In this document: positions 45,962-57,189 of the stretch, piece after piece
Layout: the number at the start of each line of letters is the position of its first letter
Numbering within the stretch: position 1 is the stretch's first letter
Source of the DNA: Peribacillus acanthi
GTDB lineage: Bacteria > Bacillota > Bacilli > Bacillales > DSM-1321
Assembly: GCF_003073175.1 (NCBI RefSeq)
Contig: NZ_QBBX01000003.1
Span: forward strand, 91,251 to 155,250
Direction of reading: 5' to 3'
Length of the DNA stretch: 64,000 bases
Made by a program: the position numbers and the translations under genes
Notes under the pieces: model-generated
What the model was told of the DNA's origin: nothing
What the model saw: the letters and a program-made list of their open reading frames with translations, nothing else
Database searches by the model: none

Positions 45962-46342
45962 TTATTTATTTCCACCACTTAAATTGACTCCAAGAATTCC
46001 ACCCATCATGCTAGTTGCGATAAAGCAACCATGATAAATCCATTCTTTAGCTGAAAAACTACTGTCATGTCCAAGGTATTGAAAAAGTAAAATAATGGCT
46101 GTATAAAGAATACCAGTGCCTCCACCTAGCATCCAACCCTGTTTTTTACCCTTTCCACCTGAGATGAATCCACCAATGAACAATGATATAAAAGTCATTG
46201 CCATCATGACATAAGTGAGAGAGGATTCAGTCAAGGATGAAAACCTTAAAATTAGTGAAAAGATAAAACTTATGACGATAGCGAAGATAAAGATGGCCCC
46301 TACTCCAAACAAGATCGCCGAACCCATTTTTTTTGTTTCCAT
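45962..46342 (-). CDS. yrzE: TIGR04086-type membrane protein YrzE
   Basis: The 126-residue protein has four predicted membrane helices and a glycine-rich loop (FIGGFISGGKGKKQGWMLGGGTG) typical of this family. It occupies the place of B. subtilis yrzE between yrbF (yajC) and yrbG. No function is known. Confidence 0.8.
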   Translation of the reverse strand: METKKMGSAILFGVGAIFIFAIVISFIFSLILRFSSLTESSLTYVMMAMTFISLFIGGFISGGKGKKQGWMLGGGTGILYTAIILLFQYLGHDSSFSAKEWIYHGCFIATSMMGGILGVNLSGGNK

Positions 46343-46464
46343 TCTCCCTCATTCCCTTTCCATTTAACTTCAAGCAATATAAACGCTTTGTACAAGCATA
46401 TTCTCACTATTTTTGATTTAGACTATAGACATTGCAATTTTCATGATGGTAGGGGGGAACGCTT

Positions 46465-47142
46465 GTGGAAGCCTTTGTTCATATTGGATTACGAACAATA
46501 TTTATGTATGTATTAATTATTATAATCTTCAGGTTAATGGGGAAAAGGGAGATAGGGGAACTGAATATACTTGATCTTGTCGTATTTATCATGATTGCAG
46601 AGTTGGCAGTTATCTCGATAGAACAGCCAAATTCACCGATCGTCCATTCTATCTTTCCAATGATTATGCTGATGCTCATTCAAATTACCTCAGCTATTCT
46701 GTCATTAAAAAGCCAACGCTTTAGGGAATTTGTAGATGGTCGTCCAACCATGATAATAACTAATGGAAAAATAGATGAAAAAGCGATGAAAAAACAAAGG
46801 TACAACTTTGAAGATTTGTTGGTCCAATTAAGAGAAAAGGATGTTCAAGATGTAAAAGAAGTAGAATACGCCATTTTAGAAACTTCGGGAAAGTTATCGG
46901 TATTTAAAAAAGAAGAGCAGAACCAAAAGAAAACGAAAACGAAAACATCGTCCTTGGCCCTGCCTTTAATTTTAGATGGAGCGATTCAACAACGGAACTT
47001 AATTGAATTTGATAAAACACAAGAGTGGCTACTAGAACAAATGAAAAAACAAGGCTATCCTGACATAACACAGATTTCTTATTGTAGTTATGACAATGAA
47101 GCATTTTTTATCGATCAGAAAGATGAATCATCATCGAATTAG
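46465..47142 (+). CDS. yrbG: DUF421 membrane protein YrbG
   Basis: The 225-residue protein has three N-terminal helices with the RLMGKREIGELNILDLVVFI motif of DUF421, then a conserved cytoplasmic domain (RPTMIITNGKIDEKAMKK, YNFEDLLVQLREKDVQDVKEVEYAILETSGKLSVF). Related proteins serve as germinant receptor-type or spore-membrane proteins in Bacilli (SpoVAE-like alternatives), but function here is unknown. GTG 46465 follows AGGGGGG. It ends overlapping the spoVB 3' end by 12 bases, tail to tail. Confidence 0.85.
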   Translation: MEAFVHIGLRTIFMYVLIIIIFRLMGKREIGELNILDLVVFIMIAELAVISIEQPNSPIVHSIFPMIMLMLIQITSAILSLKSQRFREFVDGRPTMIITNGKIDEKAMKKQRYNFEDLLVQLREKDVQDVKEVEYAILETSGKLSVFKKEEQNQKKTKTKTSSLALPLILDGAIQQRNLIEFDKTQEWLLEQMKKQGYPDITQISYCSYDNEAFFIDQKDESSSN

Positions 47143-48678
47143 AATGTTGATATAAGGGATTTTTTGTAGTTCACTCTTCTTGATGACTTTCATAACAATC
47201 AACAATAAGATAAAGACTATTGTCAAAACCATGATGGAAGTTAATAAATTGGTGATTGGTCCCAGAGCTATAAATATTTTATTGTAGCAGAGGAATCCAA
47301 TAAAACCTGATATGAAAGTCACCCCTAGTGTAACTAAGTATTGACGAACTTCAATAGTGAAAGAAACTTTTTTTACGATTGTGAAAAAATGTAGGAAAGT
47401 GACTAATACAATTCCAACTGCCATACCAAGCGCCGCTCCCATAATTCCAAACTCTTCTCTAGAAGCAAGTAGAAAAATGATTGCAGTTTTTGCTACAGCG
47501 CCAATCAAACTGTTAATCATAGCTGCCTTTGCTAAATTCAATGCTTGTAAAACCGATTGAAGGGGCATTTGGTAGTAATAAAATATGAAAAACGGTGCCA
47601 TGAATTTAATAAATACAGCAGACCCGGAAGTACCATACATCGCTTCCATGAGAGGAACTGCAAATACATAAAGTGCAATGACGGATAAACAACCTGTAAT
47701 GAAAGTAATTCTTAAAGCTTGTTGTAGCCTATGCTGGATTGTTTTATGGTCTCCTGAAGCATGGGCTTCGCTAACGGCAGGTACGAGGGAAGTAGAAAGT
47801 GCCATCGTTACGAAAGAGGGAAGCATTAATAAAGGAAGGGCATAGCCTGTTAGCTCCCCATATTGTTTGGTAGCCACTCCTGCAGCGATTCCTGCTATTG
47901 CCAAACTTTGAGCGACTACAATAGGTTCTAGAAACCAGGCAATCGAACCGATCATCCTACTACCCATGCTAGGCACGGCAATACTCATTAGTTCATTAAA
48001 TGTATCTCTTCCTTTACGTACCGATTTAAAAAATTTGCTCCTCACTTTAAAGTGTTTTTTGATTTTAAATGTAGTCATTAGGTATGCAAGTGATACTAGT
48101 TCTCCAATTACCGAGGAAAGCATTGCGCCTGCTGCTGCATATTCAATTCCATACGGAAGGAAAGCTTTTGTCATGACTGCGATGAGGGTGATGCGAACTA
48201 CTTGTTCCAAAACTTGTGAATAAGCTGCCGGTTTCATATTTTGCTTTCCTTGGAAATAACCCCTTAAAACAGATGAAACAGCTATGATTGGAACAATTGG
48301 TGCAATCGCCATTAGTGGCCAATACGTCCTTTCATCGGTGAACAATGTCTCAGACAATAGAGGAGCTAGTAGGAAAAGTGCAGGAGTAAAGATTAATGAC
48401 AATCCAACTGTAATACTTAATGAAACGACTAAAATCTTCTTTATCTTCTTTTGGTCTCCAACGGCATTCGCTTCTGCTACGAATTTAGAAATGGCGACAG
48501 GCAGTCCAAATTGAGTGATGGTGATCACTAGGAATAAAGTTGGGAGGGCCATCATGTAAAGCCCGACTCCTTCTTCGCCAATAAATCTTGCTACCACTAT
48601 ACGATTGACAAATCCTAGTACCCTGGTAATCAGACCAGCAACCAGTAAGATCATTGCTCCTTTAAAAAACTTCGACAT
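47131..48678 (-). CDS. spoVB: Stage V sporulation protein B (MOP-family lipid flippase)
   Basis: This 515-residue, 14-helix membrane protein of the MATE/MOP superfamily begins MSKFFKGAMILLVAGLITRVLGFVNR, typical of SpoVB/MurJ-like flippases. SpoVB is needed for spore cortex synthesis, presumably by moving lipid-linked precursors. ATG at 48678 has AGGCAGG upstream; a TTG at 48699 is less likely. It is the only minus-strand sporulation membrane gene in the 41-52 kb block apart from yrzE. Confidence 0.92.
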   Translation of the reverse strand: MSKFFKGAMILLVAGLITRVLGFVNRIVVARFIGEEGVGLYMMALPTLFLVITITQFGLPVAISKFVAEANAVGDQKKIKKILVVSLSITVGLSLIFTPALFLLAPLLSETLFTDERTYWPLMAIAPIVPIIAVSSVLRGYFQGKQNMKPAAYSQVLEQVVRITLIAVMTKAFLPYGIEYAAAGAMLSSVIGELVSLAYLMTTFKIKKHFKVRSKFFKSVRKGRDTFNELMSIAVPSMGSRMIGSIAWFLEPIVVAQSLAIAGIAAGVATKQYGELTGYALPLLMLPSFVTMALSTSLVPAVSEAHASGDHKTIQHRLQQALRITFITGCLSVIALYVFAVPLMEAMYGTSGSAVFIKFMAPFFIFYYYQMPLQSVLQALNLAKAAMINSLIGAVAKTAIIFLLASREEFGIMGAALGMAVGIVLVTFLHFFTIVKKVSFTIEVRQYLVTLGVTFISGFIGFLCYNKIFIALGPITNLLTSIMVLTIVFILLLIVMKVIKKSELQKIPYINILIR

Positions 48679-48822
48679 GCCGATTACCTGCCTTCTCAAA
48701 ATGAATCAATTCATATACAATAATTTATATGCTTGCAGTTGGACAAAACATGACAAGCGTTTCTCTCATCCTAGAAACCAGTCCTAAAAATAGAAAATAG
48801 GTCGCAGAGAGAGGTAGAATTT

Positions 48823-49119
48823 ATGGGAAATAGTCATCAGTTTGATGAATTTAAGCAAAGTGTCATGCCTGCATTACAGAGCAAAAGGGAAGAGTTTGTC
48901 CTGTATGGCTACGGGGAAGTGAAGGAACAGGACATTTGGCACTATCTTCAGAAGAAAAAATGGAAAAAGCATCAAGGTTCTCCATTGTTACATAACATCG
49001 TGAACGATATCTTGAGACTAAATGTAAGTGAGTATATACATTTTGCCACTATCGAAGCGTTTAAGGCCTCATCGAATGGATTAAATGGCCCGGATTCCTA
49101 TAAAGATTTATTGGGATGA
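48823..49119 (+). CDS. comN: Post-transcriptional regulator ComN
   Basis: The 98-residue helical protein (FDEFKQSVMPALQSKREEFVLYGYGEVKEQDIWHYLQKKKWKK) matches B. subtilis ComN (YrzD) in length and position before secDF. ComN promotes comE mRNA accumulation and localises to division sites through DivIVA. GAGAGAGG precedes the ATG. Confidence 0.85.
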   Translation: MGNSHQFDEFKQSVMPALQSKREEFVLYGYGEVKEQDIWHYLQKKKWKKHQGSPLLHNIVNDILRLNVSEYIHFATIEAFKASSNGLNGPDSYKDLLG

Positions 49120-49169
49120 ATAAATTGTACTTTCGGTCTAGCATGCAAAATATACAATTGTAATCAGAT

Positions 49170-49198
49170 TGACAGTGTTTTTAAATTGTCTCATAATA
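49170..49198 (+). promoter_or_regulatory. Candidate SigA promoter of secDF
   Basis: TTGACA (49170-49175) and CATAAT (49193-49198) have a 17-base spacer. Transcription from here would give a leader of about 200 nt. The 283-bp comN-secDF gap contains no terminator that I can see. Confidence 0.65.
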
Positions 49199-49325
49199 TG
49201 GTAGGAGCTTCGACATTTTCCGAATGATTGTTACCTATTATTTTTTTCTAATTTAAGTAAAATAAAGACCTTAACATTATTTATGTGACGACATTTTCTC
49301 TTAAATGTAAGAATATTCAGTTTTT

Positions 49326-49403
49326 ATGTCCGGTAGAACTTTTGTCTCTGCATCTAATGTTTCGTTAAGGCTTGAAAAGTACCTGAGGAGGATCAATACA
49401 TAA
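49326..49403 (+). CDS. Possible 25-codon upstream ORF coupled to secDF
   Basis: ATG 49326 opens a 25-residue frame (MSGRTFVSASNVSLRLEK...) whose TAA stop overlaps the secDF ATG as TAATG. No clear ribosome-binding site precedes it, and the peptide is basic rather than hydrophobic. It could couple or regulate secDF translation, or be chance. Confidence 0.25.
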   Translation: MSGRTFVSASNVSLRLEKYLRRINT

Positions 49404-51658
49404 TGGTCAAAAGATCAAGAATTGTCGTCTTTTTTATCTTGGTCATTGCAATATTCGCAATGATGGGGACGACTACAACAAGAATATTGGATAATATTAA
49501 ACTCGGTTTGGATTTGCAAGGTGGATTTGAAGTCTTGTATGAAGTTAAATCTGAAGATGGCAAAAAAGTAGATGAAGACACGTTAAAAAGCACCGCGAGT
49601 GCTTTAGATCGCCGTATAAATGTATTGGGTGTTAGTGAACCTAATATCCAGATCGAAGGTACAGATCGAATTCGTGTACAACTTGCGGGTGTTGAAGACC
49701 AAAATAAGGCTCGTGAAATCTTATCCACACAAGCAAAACTTTCTTTTCGTGATTACAATGACAAGGAAATGATGACCGGTTCGGATTTGAAGGAAGGCGG
49801 AGCATCTCAGACCTTTATGGAAAATCAACCTGTGGTTGAAGTCACATTAAAGGATGCTAACAAATTTAAAGAAGTAACAGAGCAAATATCCGCTATGCCT
49901 GCGCCTACAAACGTTTTGGCAATTTGGATGGATTTTGAAGAAGGCAAAGATTCTATGCAGAAGCCTGAGACTCAGGATAATATGATTTCAGCTCCTTCTG
50001 TAAGGGAAGTATTTAGCCAAAATACAGTACTAATCACTGGTTCTTTTACCATTGATGAAGCAAAAGAATTAGCCAATTTATTAAATGCAGGTGCTTTACC
50101 AGTTGAATTGAAGGAAATCTATTCAACTTCAGTTGGAGCGAAGTTTGGAGAAAAAGCGTTAGACCTTACCATTATGGCAGGGATTATTGGGGTAGCTATC
50201 ATCTATCTATTCATGCTTTTGTATTACCGTTTCCCTGGTTTCATAGCGACTATTACTTTAACTATTTATATTTATCTAATCCTTTTAGTATTTGATTGGA
50301 TGAACGGTGTATTAACTCTACCAGGTGTGGCTGCACTTATACTTGGGGTTGGTATGGCTGTAGATGCCAACATCATTACTTATGAGCGTATTAAGGACGA
50401 AATAAAGCTTGGGCGTTCTATAAAGTCTGCGTATGAAGCAGGAAACAAGAACTCGCTTTCTACAATACTAGATGCTAACCTAACGACCATCTTGGCTGCG
50501 GGAGTATTGTTCTATTTCGGTACAAGCTCAGTTAAAGGTTTCGCTACGATGTTAATCATTAGTATTTTGATGAGTTTCGTAACAGCAGTATTTGGGACTC
50601 GAATTTTCCTTGGACTTTGGGTCCACAGTAAGTTGTTCAATAAAAAGCCAGGTTGGTTTGGTGTTAAAAAAGAGGATATCAGTAACTTGGCAGATTCTGA
50701 AAACACATTAGATATGCCGACTAAATTTGATCGATTTGATTTCGTTCATAAACGTAAAGTTTTTTACGGAATCTCTTCTGCAATGACTATTATCGGAATC
50801 ATCTTCTTATTGGTGTTTGGTTTAAACCTAGGCATTGACTTCAGTAGTGGGACAAGGCTTGAGATTCCTTCAAAGGATTCTCTAACTACTGAAAAAGTGC
50901 AAAACGAACTTGAAAAGCTAGACTTAGAAAGTGATGATATTGTCCTTTCAGGTAAAAATAATGAAACTGCAGTAGTTCGTTTGAAAGGTGTTCTTAATAA
51001 GAATGAAATATCTGAATTTAAATCGCATATGAACAAAGCATTCGGTATGGAGCCTAATGTGAGTACTGTTTCTCCTACTATTGGTAAAGAACTTGCGAAA
51101 AATGCTTTGATTTCTGTGTTAATTGCTTCGATTGGAATCATTTTATATGTAACCATTCGTTTTGAATGGAGAATGGCTTTACCAGCCGTCATCGCATTGA
51201 TGCACGATGCTTTCGTAATCATCACACTGTTCAGCTTATTGCGTCTTGAAGTGGATTTAACCTTCATTGCAGCTATCTTGACAATTGTTGGTTATTCAAT
51301 TAATGATACAATCGTTACCTTTGACCGAATTCGTGAAAACATGCGCTCGAAGAGAAAAATTAAGTATGTTTCAGAATTAGAAGATATTGTAAATATCAGT
51401 ATTCGTCAAACGTTAGCTCGTTCAGTTAATACTGTATTAACAGTAATCATTACTGTTGTGGCGTTGCTTGTATTTGGAAGTGAATCGATTCGTAACTTCT
51501 CGATTGCGTTGTTAATCGGTTTAACAATAGGCGCATATTCATCAATTTATATAGCTTCCCAACTATGGCTCGAATTTAAAATTAAAGAGTTGAAGAAAAA
51601 AGGAACATTGATTACTTTTGTAGAAAAGAAACAGAATACGGATGAAGCGCAAGTTTAA
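49403..51658 (+). CDS. secDF: Fused protein-export membrane protein SecDF
   Basis: This 751-residue fusion of SecD (to about residue 440) and SecF uses the proton gradient to pull translocating proteins. Signatures are DLQGGFEVLYEV, the P1 head domain, VGMAVDANIITYERIKDEI in SecD, and GIDFSSGTRLEI plus VGYSINDTIVTFDRIRENM in SecF, 12 helices overall. Fused SecDF is normal in Bacilli. GAGGAGG precedes the ATG. Confidence 0.97.
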   Translation: MVKRSRIVVFFILVIAIFAMMGTTTTRILDNIKLGLDLQGGFEVLYEVKSEDGKKVDEDTLKSTASALDRRINVLGVSEPNIQIEGTDRIRVQLAGVEDQNKAREILSTQAKLSFRDYNDKEMMTGSDLKEGGASQTFMENQPVVEVTLKDANKFKEVTEQISAMPAPTNVLAIWMDFEEGKDSMQKPETQDNMISAPSVREVFSQNTVLITGSFTIDEAKELANLLNAGALPVELKEIYSTSVGAKFGEKALDLTIMAGIIGVAIIYLFMLLYYRFPGFIATITLTIYIYLILLVFDWMNGVLTLPGVAALILGVGMAVDANIITYERIKDEIKLGRSIKSAYEAGNKNSLSTILDANLTTILAAGVLFYFGTSSVKGFATMLIISILMSFVTAVFGTRIFLGLWVHSKLFNKKPGWFGVKKEDISNLADSENTLDMPTKFDRFDFVHKRKVFYGISSAMTIIGIIFLLVFGLNLGIDFSSGTRLEIPSKDSLTTEKVQNELEKLDLESDDIVLSGKNNETAVVRLKGVLNKNEISEFKSHMNKAFGMEPNVSTVSPTIGKELAKNALISVLIASIGIILYVTIRFEWRMALPAVIALMHDAFVIITLFSLLRLEVDLTFIAAILTIVGYSINDTIVTFDRIRENMRSKRKIKYVSELEDIVNISIRQTLARSVNTVLTVIITVVALLVFGSESIRNFSIALLIGLTIGAYSSIYIASQLWLEFKIKELKKKGTLITFVEKKQNTDEAQV

Positions 51659-51667
51659 TTCATCATA

Positions 51668-51697
51668 CAAAGCCGTGGGAGCATTCCTGCGGTTTTG
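51668..51697 (+). terminator. Terminator-like hairpin after secDF
   Basis: A 13-bp stem with G-U pairs (CAAAGCCGTGGGA with TCCTGCGGTTTTG) and a 4-base loop follows secDF; the T-tract after it is weak. Confidence 0.6.
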
Positions 51698-51735
51698 TAA
51701 TTTATTCACAATTAATAATAGGAAGATAAAACAAT

Positions 51736-51764
51736 TTGAAACGCTTTTGCCTGTCTTGTATAAT
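51736..51764 (+). promoter_or_regulatory. Candidate SigA promoter of recJ-apt
   Basis: TTGAAA (51736-51741) and a perfect TATAAT (51759-51764) have a 17-base spacer, 23 bases before the recJ start. Confidence 0.75.
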
Positions 51765-51787
51765 AATGAAGGTTAAGGGGTGAATGT

Positions 51788-54157
51788 ATGCTACGATCAA
51801 AAACCCGTTGGAAAGTCCAATTACCTAATGAAGAAAAAGCGAATGTTCTCTCCGCTCAGCTTAAAATCGCACCTTTGGTAGCAAAATTACTGGTGAACCG
51901 TGGAATGGATACCTTGGAATCAGCACGGTCTTTTTTATTTCCGGAAGAAACTCCTTTTCACGATCCGTTTTTGTTAAAGGGAATGGATCTTGCCGTGAAC
52001 AGGATTCATCGTGCAATTGACCGAAAAGAGCATATTCGCATTTTCGGGGATTACGATGCAGATGGAGTCAGTAGTACGACAGTTTTAATGGAGACATTTA
52101 AAAAGCTTAATGCAAACGTGGATTTTTATATACCAAACCGATTTTCGGAAGGTTACGGCCCTAATGAAACAGCTTTTAGACTTGCTAAAGAAGAAGGAGT
52201 TTCATTATTAATAACGGTCGATACTGGTATTTCAGCTATACATGAAGCTGAAGTAGCCAAAAATCTGGATTTGGATTATATTATTACAGATCACCACGAA
52301 CCTGGACCAATTCTTCCAGAAGCCTTAGCTATTATCCATCCAAAGTTAGAGGATAGTAGTTATCCATTTAAGGACTTGGCTGGTGTAGGTGTTGCTCTTA
52401 AACTAGCCCATGCATTATTGGGGGAAGTGCCAAACGATTTACTTGAAATAGCTGCAATTGGGACCATTTCAGATCTTGTACCTTTATTCGGTGAGAATAG
52501 ACTGATTGCCTCTAAGGGTATTCAGAATATGAAGACAACTTCTAGGCCAGGATTACGTGCATTATTCAAGGTTGCTGGCATAGAGCCTTCATCATTAAAT
52601 GAAGAATCCATTGGTTTTGGGATTGGCCCTCGTATTAACGCTGCTGGTAGGTTAGGAGATGCAGATCCTGCTGTTGAATTATTACTAACAGATGATTTTG
52701 AGACAGCTTACTATATTGCAAATGAAATAGATGGCTTAAATAAAGAAAGACAAGCATTAGTCCAGCAAATCACTTCTGAAGCTATTCAAGAAGTAGAAGA
52801 AAATTGGCCTATTGATGAAAATTCTGTCATTGTAGTCGGTAAGGAAGGATGGAATTCAGGAATCATTGGAATTGTGGCTTCCAAACTGGTTGATAGATTT
52901 TACAGACCGGCCATCGTGTTAAGCTTTGACCGAGAAAAATGCTTAGCTAAAGGATCTGCTAGAAGCATCGAAGGTTTTGATCTCTATCAAAATCTTTCAA
53001 AGTGTCGGGAATTATTGCCTCATTTTGGAGGACATCCAATGGCGGCTGGAATGACACTAAAAATAGAAGATGTAGGAGAATTAAGGGAAAGACTAAATGA
53101 ATTGGCTATTCAGCAACTGACTGAAGAAGACTTTGTTCCTGTCACTAAGCTTGATACAGTCACGACTGTTGAAGAAATCACACTTGAAAGCATAGCTCAA
53201 ATGGATCGACTCGCTCCCTTTGGAATGGGAAATCCAAAACCAAAAGTTTTGATTGAGGATGCAAAAATTAGTACCATTCGTAAGATTGGAGCAGATTCTA
53301 ATCATATGAAGTTAATGCTCGAACATAATGGTTTTTCATTAGATGGAATTGGTTTTGGTCTTGGGGAATTGGTAGACCATATTTCACCTATATCATCTAT
53401 TTCTGTTGTTGGGGATGTTTCAATTAACGAATGGAACAATATACGTAAACCTCAAATATACTTGCATGATGTCTTAGTAAATAATTGGCAATTATTTGAT
53501 TTTCGTAGTTCAAAGAAAATTGATACAACTTTAGAGAAAATACCAAAGGATAATCGTCTGTTAATCGTATTTAACCAAAAGACATATGAAAATCTACAAT
53601 TGGATTCATATCAATCTGAAACGGTTGTCTTGTTAGAAAAAATAATGGATCAACCTAATTTTCTTAATGGAAAAAATATTGTGCTAATTGATTTACCTTC
53701 AAATTTATCTCAATTAAATACCCTATTTCAATGTGGGAAACCAGAAAGAGTGTATGTTCATTTTCATCAGGAGCAGCATCATTTCTTCAGTACCATGCCT
53801 ACAAGAGATCACTTTAAATGGATGTATGCTCTCATCAAGAAAAAAGGCTCATTTGATGTCCACAAGTATAGTGATGACATAGCCAAACATAAAGGCTGGT
53901 CTAGAGATACTGTTGATTTTATTGTTAAAGTGTTTTTTGAACTAGATTTTGTTACAATAGAGAATGGATTTATTTCAATAAAAGAACAAGCTGTAAAAAG
54001 AGACTTTCACGAATCCCCGTCATATAAAGAAAAGAAGGAACAATTCCAACTGGAAAATGACCTTTTATATTCTTCATACGGGCAGCTATATCAGTTTATA
54101 GAATCGTTACTGTCAGAAAGTGTGCAGCTTGAGGAGGAAATGGAACAATGGATTTAA
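51788..54157 (+). CDS. recJ: Single-stranded-DNA exonuclease RecJ
   Basis: The 789-residue DHH-family 5'-3' exonuclease has motif [15 protein letters not shown], motif [10 protein letters not shown], the DHHA1 domain GGHPMAAG and an OB-fold. A C-terminal extension of about 200 residues is typical of Firmicute RecJ. AAGGGGTG precedes ATG 51788. It overlaps apt by 10 bases. Confidence 0.95.
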   Translation: MLRSKTRWKVQLPNEEKANVLSAQLKIAPLVAKLLVNRGMDTLESARSFLFPEETPFHDPFLLKGMDLAVNRIHRAIDRKEHIRIFGDYDADGVSSTTVLMETFKKLNANVDFYIPNRFSEGYGPNETAFRLAKEEGVSLLITVDTGISAIHEAEVAKNLDLDYIITDHHEPGPILPEALAIIHPKLEDSSYPFKDLAGVGVALKLAHALLGEVPNDLLEIAAIGTISDLVPLFGENRLIASKGIQNMKTTSRPGLRALFKVAGIEPSSLNEESIGFGIGPRINAAGRLGDADPAVELLLTDDFETAYYIANEIDGLNKERQALVQQITSEAIQEVEENWPIDENSVIVVGKEGWNSGIIGIVASKLVDRFYRPAIVLSFDREKCLAKGSARSIEGFDLYQNLSKCRELLPHFGGHPMAAGMTLKIEDVGELRERLNELAIQQLTEEDFVPVTKLDTVTTVEEITLESIAQMDRLAPFGMGNPKPKVLIEDAKISTIRKIGADSNHMKLMLEHNGFSLDGIGFGLGELVDHISPISSISVVGDVSINEWNNIRKPQIYLHDVLVNNWQLFDFRSSKKIDTTLEKIPKDNRLLIVFNQKTYENLQLDSYQSETVVLLEKIMDQPNFLNGKNIVLIDLPSNLSQLNTLFQCGKPERVYVHFHQEQHHFFSTMPTRDHFKWMYALIKKKGSFDVHKYSDDIAKHKGWSRDTVDFIVKVFFELDFVTIENGFISIKEQAVKRDFHESPSYKEKKEQFQLENDLLYSSYGQLYQFIESLLSESVQLEEEMEQWI

Positions 54158-54660
54158 AGCAATTTGTTACAATCGTGCCTGATTGGCCAAAGCCCGGAAT
54201 AAAGTTTAAAGATATTACAACTTTAATGGATAATGGTGACGCATATCGTTATGCTACGGACCAAATCGTAGAATATGCAAAAAAAAGACAAATCGATTTA
54301 GTTGTAGGACCTGAAGCTCGCGGATTCATTATTGGATGTCCTGTTGCCTATTCTTTGGGAGTTGGTTTTGCTCCGGTAAGAAAAGAAGGGAAATTGCCAC
54401 GTGAAACAGTTAAAGTTGAATATGGTCTTGAATACGGAAAAGATGTATTAACAATCCATAAAGATGCAATCAAACCGGGTCAAAGAGTTTTAATTACAGA
54501 TGACTTGTTGGCTACTGGTGGAACAATTGAAGCAACAATTAAGCTTGTTGAAGAACTTGGTGGAGTTGTTGCAGGTATTGCGTTCCTAATTGAATTGTCC
54601 TACCTTGATGGAAAAGACAAATTAGATGGTTATGATATTCTAACTCTAATGACTTACTAA
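54148..54660 (+). CDS. apt: Adenine phosphoribosyltransferase
   Basis: This 170-residue purine salvage enzyme has the PRPP-binding motif [14 protein letters not shown] and the family N-terminus [24 protein letters not shown] lies upstream inside recJ. The recJ-apt-relA order is conserved in Bacilli. Confidence 0.97.
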   Translation: MDLKQFVTIVPDWPKPGIKFKDITTLMDNGDAYRYATDQIVEYAKKRQIDLVVGPEARGFIIGCPVAYSLGVGFAPVRKEGKLPRETVKVEYGLEYGKDVLTIHKDAIKPGQRVLITDDLLATGGTIEATIKLVEELGGVVAGIAFLIELSYLDGKDKLDGYDILTLMTY

Positions 54661-54668
54661 TAAGATAG

Positions 54669-54717
54669 AAATCCTATTGTTAACAATTATATTGTTGAAT
54701 AATAGGATTTTTCTTTT
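54669..54717 (+). terminator. Terminator after apt
   Basis: AAATCCTATT/AATAGGATTT with an inner AACAAT/ATTGTT stem is followed by T's. The rest of the 322-bp apt-relA gap holds the relA promoter below and otherwise AT-rich noncoding sequence. Confidence 0.8.
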
Positions 54718-54833
54718 ATTCAGGAATCCTCTGTAAATCATGGAAGTCATTTAGGATTTCTTATAAAATGGGAATAATTATCACAATTCCCTCAAGAAAA
54801 ATGTCGAAATAGGAAGAAAAGAGGGGGAAACTC

Positions 54834-54862
54834 TTTACATTCTCCTTCTTTTTTTTGATAAT
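54834..54862 (+). promoter_or_regulatory. Candidate SigA promoter of relA
   Basis: TTTACA (54834-54839) and GATAAT (54857-54862) have a 17-base spacer, giving a leader of about 115 nt before relA. Confidence 0.5.
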
Positions 54863-54982
54863 AGATACAATATCATTTTTTACAAGAAACATTCGTTTAA
54901 CTTTAGCCCTGTGTGAGAGGCTGGAAGTTATTTTTTATATAGGCTTAAAAAAATCCCGTTATTTAAATAAAAAGGTGGTTTC

Positions 54983-57178
54983 ATGGCGAACGAACAAGTA
55001 ATTAGTGCTGAACAGGTAATCGAAAGAGTTGCAAAGTATTTACAACCTACGGATGTGGATTTGGTAAAAAAAGCATATGATTATGCTGAGAACGCTCATA
55101 AAGAGCAATTTCGTAAATCAGGTGAACCTTATATTATCCATCCCATTCAAGTAGCTGGGATTTTAGCGGACTTAGAATTAGACGCTGCCACTGTTTCCTC
55201 TGGTTTTCTACACGATGTTGTCGAAGATACTGGGGTTACTTTAAAAGAGTTAGAAGAAGCCTTTAATCAAGAAGTGGCTATGTTAGTTGATGGTGTCACT
55301 AAGTTAGGGAAAATTAAATATAAAAGCCAGGAAGAACAGCAAGCCGAAAACCACCGTAAAATGTTTGTCGCTATGGCTCAGGATATTCGGGTCATCCTTA
55401 TAAAATTGGCAGATCGTCTTCATAACATGAGGACCTTAAAACATCTTCCGTTAGAAAAGCAACGCAGAATTTCTAATGAAACTTTAGAAATTTTTGCACC
55501 GCTTGCCCACCGACTTGGTATTTCGACCATTAAATGGGAACTCGAGGATACAGCTTTAAGGTATTTAAATCCACAGCAGTATTATCGAATTGTCAATTTA
55601 ATGAAGAAAAAGCGTGCAGAACGTGAAGATTATTTAGATGGTGTCATTCAAGAAGTTCGCGATCGCCTTGGTGAAGTGCATATTAAAGCAGAAATCTCTG
55701 GAAGACCAAAACATATTTATAGCATTTACCGTAAGATGGCGCTACAAAATAAGCAATTTAGTGAAATCTATGATTTGCTTGCTGTGCGTATTCAAGTGAA
55801 TAGCATTAAAGATTGTTATGCGGTACTTGGAATCGTTCATACCGCGTGGAAACCAATGCCTGGCCGATTCAAAGATTATATTGCAATGCCTAAACCTAAT
55901 ATGTATCAGTCTTTGCACACTACAGTCATTGGGCCGAAAGGTGATCCTTTAGAAGTCCAAATCAGAACATTTGAAATGCACCGTATTGCTGAATACGGGA
56001 TTGCTGCCCACTGGGCTTATAAAGAAGGAAAAGAAGTTTCTGAAAATCAGTCTCTTGAAGATAAGTTGACTTGGTTCAGAGAAATTTTAGAATTCCAAGA
56101 TGACGCTACGAATGCAGAAGAGTTCATGGAATCGCTAAAAATTGACTTGTTTTCAGACATGGTATTCATCTTTACTCCAAAAGGAGATGTGTTTGAATTA
56201 CCAGCTGGTTCGGTCCCAATCGATTTTGCTTATCGAATACACTCAGAAATCGGCAATAAAACGATTGGAGCCAAAGTCAACGGGAAGATGGTCACTTTAG
56301 ATTACAAGCTTAAGACGGGGGACATAATTGAAATCCTCACATCTAAGCATTCTTATGGACCAAGTAAAGATTGGTTAAAACTTGCTCAGACTTCACAAGC
56401 CAAGAATAAAATTCGTACCTTCTTCAAAAAACAGATGCGTGATGAAAATGTTGAAAAAGGTAGAGAGCTTGTTGAAAAAGAAATCAAGACAATGGAATTT
56501 GACTTGAAAGAGATTTTAACTAGTGAAAATATTAAACGAGTGTCAGAAAAATTCAATTTCGCTAATGAAGAAGATATGTTTGCTGCTGTTGGATACAACG
56601 GAATTACTGCTTTACAGGTGGCTAACCGTTTAACAGAAAAGTGGCGTAAAAAGAAAGAGCTTGAACAAAAGGCAAGCATTACAGACGCAGTATCTGAATT
56701 AAGGTCGCTCCACTCTGTAAAAAAGCGCGAATCTGGTGTGAGAGTTCAAGGGATAGACAATTTATTAATTCGTTTATCACGTTGCTGTAATCCAGTCCCA
56801 GGTGATGAAATTGTAGGTTTTATCACGAAAGGTCGGGGAGTGAGTGTCCATCGAAACGACTGCACGAATATTGTCGGTGATGATGCTGAAGCAAGGTTAA
56901 TTCCTGTAGAGTGGGAAAGCAGCTTAAATGATAGAAAAGAATATAATGTGGATATAGAAATAAGCGGGTATGATAGAAGAGGTCTTCTGAATGAAGTACT
57001 TCAGGCGGTTAATGAAACGAAAACAAATATTACTGCTGTTTCTGGTAGATCAGATCGCAATAAGGTTGCGACCATCAATATGTCTATTGCCATTCATAAT
57101 GTAAACCACTTACAGAAAGTAGTGGAGAGAATTAAGCAAATCTCCGAAATATATTCTGTACGTAGGATTATGAACTAA
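54983..57178 (+). CDS. relA: Bifunctional (p)ppGpp synthetase/hydrolase Rel
   Basis: The 731-residue stringent-response enzyme has an HD hydrolase domain ([13 protein letters not shown], about 45-145), a synthetase domain (about 235-350, [23 protein letters not shown]), a TGS domain ([26 protein letters not shown]), a zinc-finger-like/CC region ([16 protein letters not shown]) and a C-terminal ACT domain. Both active sites look intact. AAGGTGG precedes the ATG. Confidence 0.97.
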   Translation: MANEQVISAEQVIERVAKYLQPTDVDLVKKAYDYAENAHKEQFRKSGEPYIIHPIQVAGILADLELDAATVSSGFLHDVVEDTGVTLKELEEAFNQEVAMLVDGVTKLGKIKYKSQEEQQAENHRKMFVAMAQDIRVILIKLADRLHNMRTLKHLPLEKQRRISNETLEIFAPLAHRLGISTIKWELEDTALRYLNPQQYYRIVNLMKKKRAEREDYLDGVIQEVRDRLGEVHIKAEISGRPKHIYSIYRKMALQNKQFSEIYDLLAVRIQVNSIKDCYAVLGIVHTAWKPMPGRFKDYIAMPKPNMYQSLHTTVIGPKGDPLEVQIRTFEMHRIAEYGIAAHWAYKEGKEVSENQSLEDKLTWFREILEFQDDATNAEEFMESLKIDLFSDMVFIFTPKGDVFELPAGSVPIDFAYRIHSEIGNKTIGAKVNGKMVTLDYKLKTGDIIEILTSKHSYGPSKDWLKLAQTSQAKNKIRTFFKKQMRDENVEKGRELVEKEIKTMEFDLKEILTSENIKRVSEKFNFANEEDMFAAVGYNGITALQVANRLTEKWRKKKELEQKASITDAVSELRSLHSVKKRESGVRVQGIDNLLIRLSRCCNPVPGDEIVGFITKGRGVSVHRNDCTNIVGDDAEARLIPVEWESSLNDRKEYNVDIEISGYDRRGLLNEVLQAVNETKTNITAVSGRSDRNKVATINMSIAIHNVNHLQKVVERIKQISEIYSVRRIMN

Positions 57179-57189
57179 GGGGTTCTACA

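Noticed and set aside
49326-49403. Interpretation of the secDF upstream frame as a SecM/MifM/VemP-like arrest peptide
   Set aside because: The peptide is short and basic, without signal sequence or membrane segment, which those peptides require. It is kept only as a weak coupling hypothesis.
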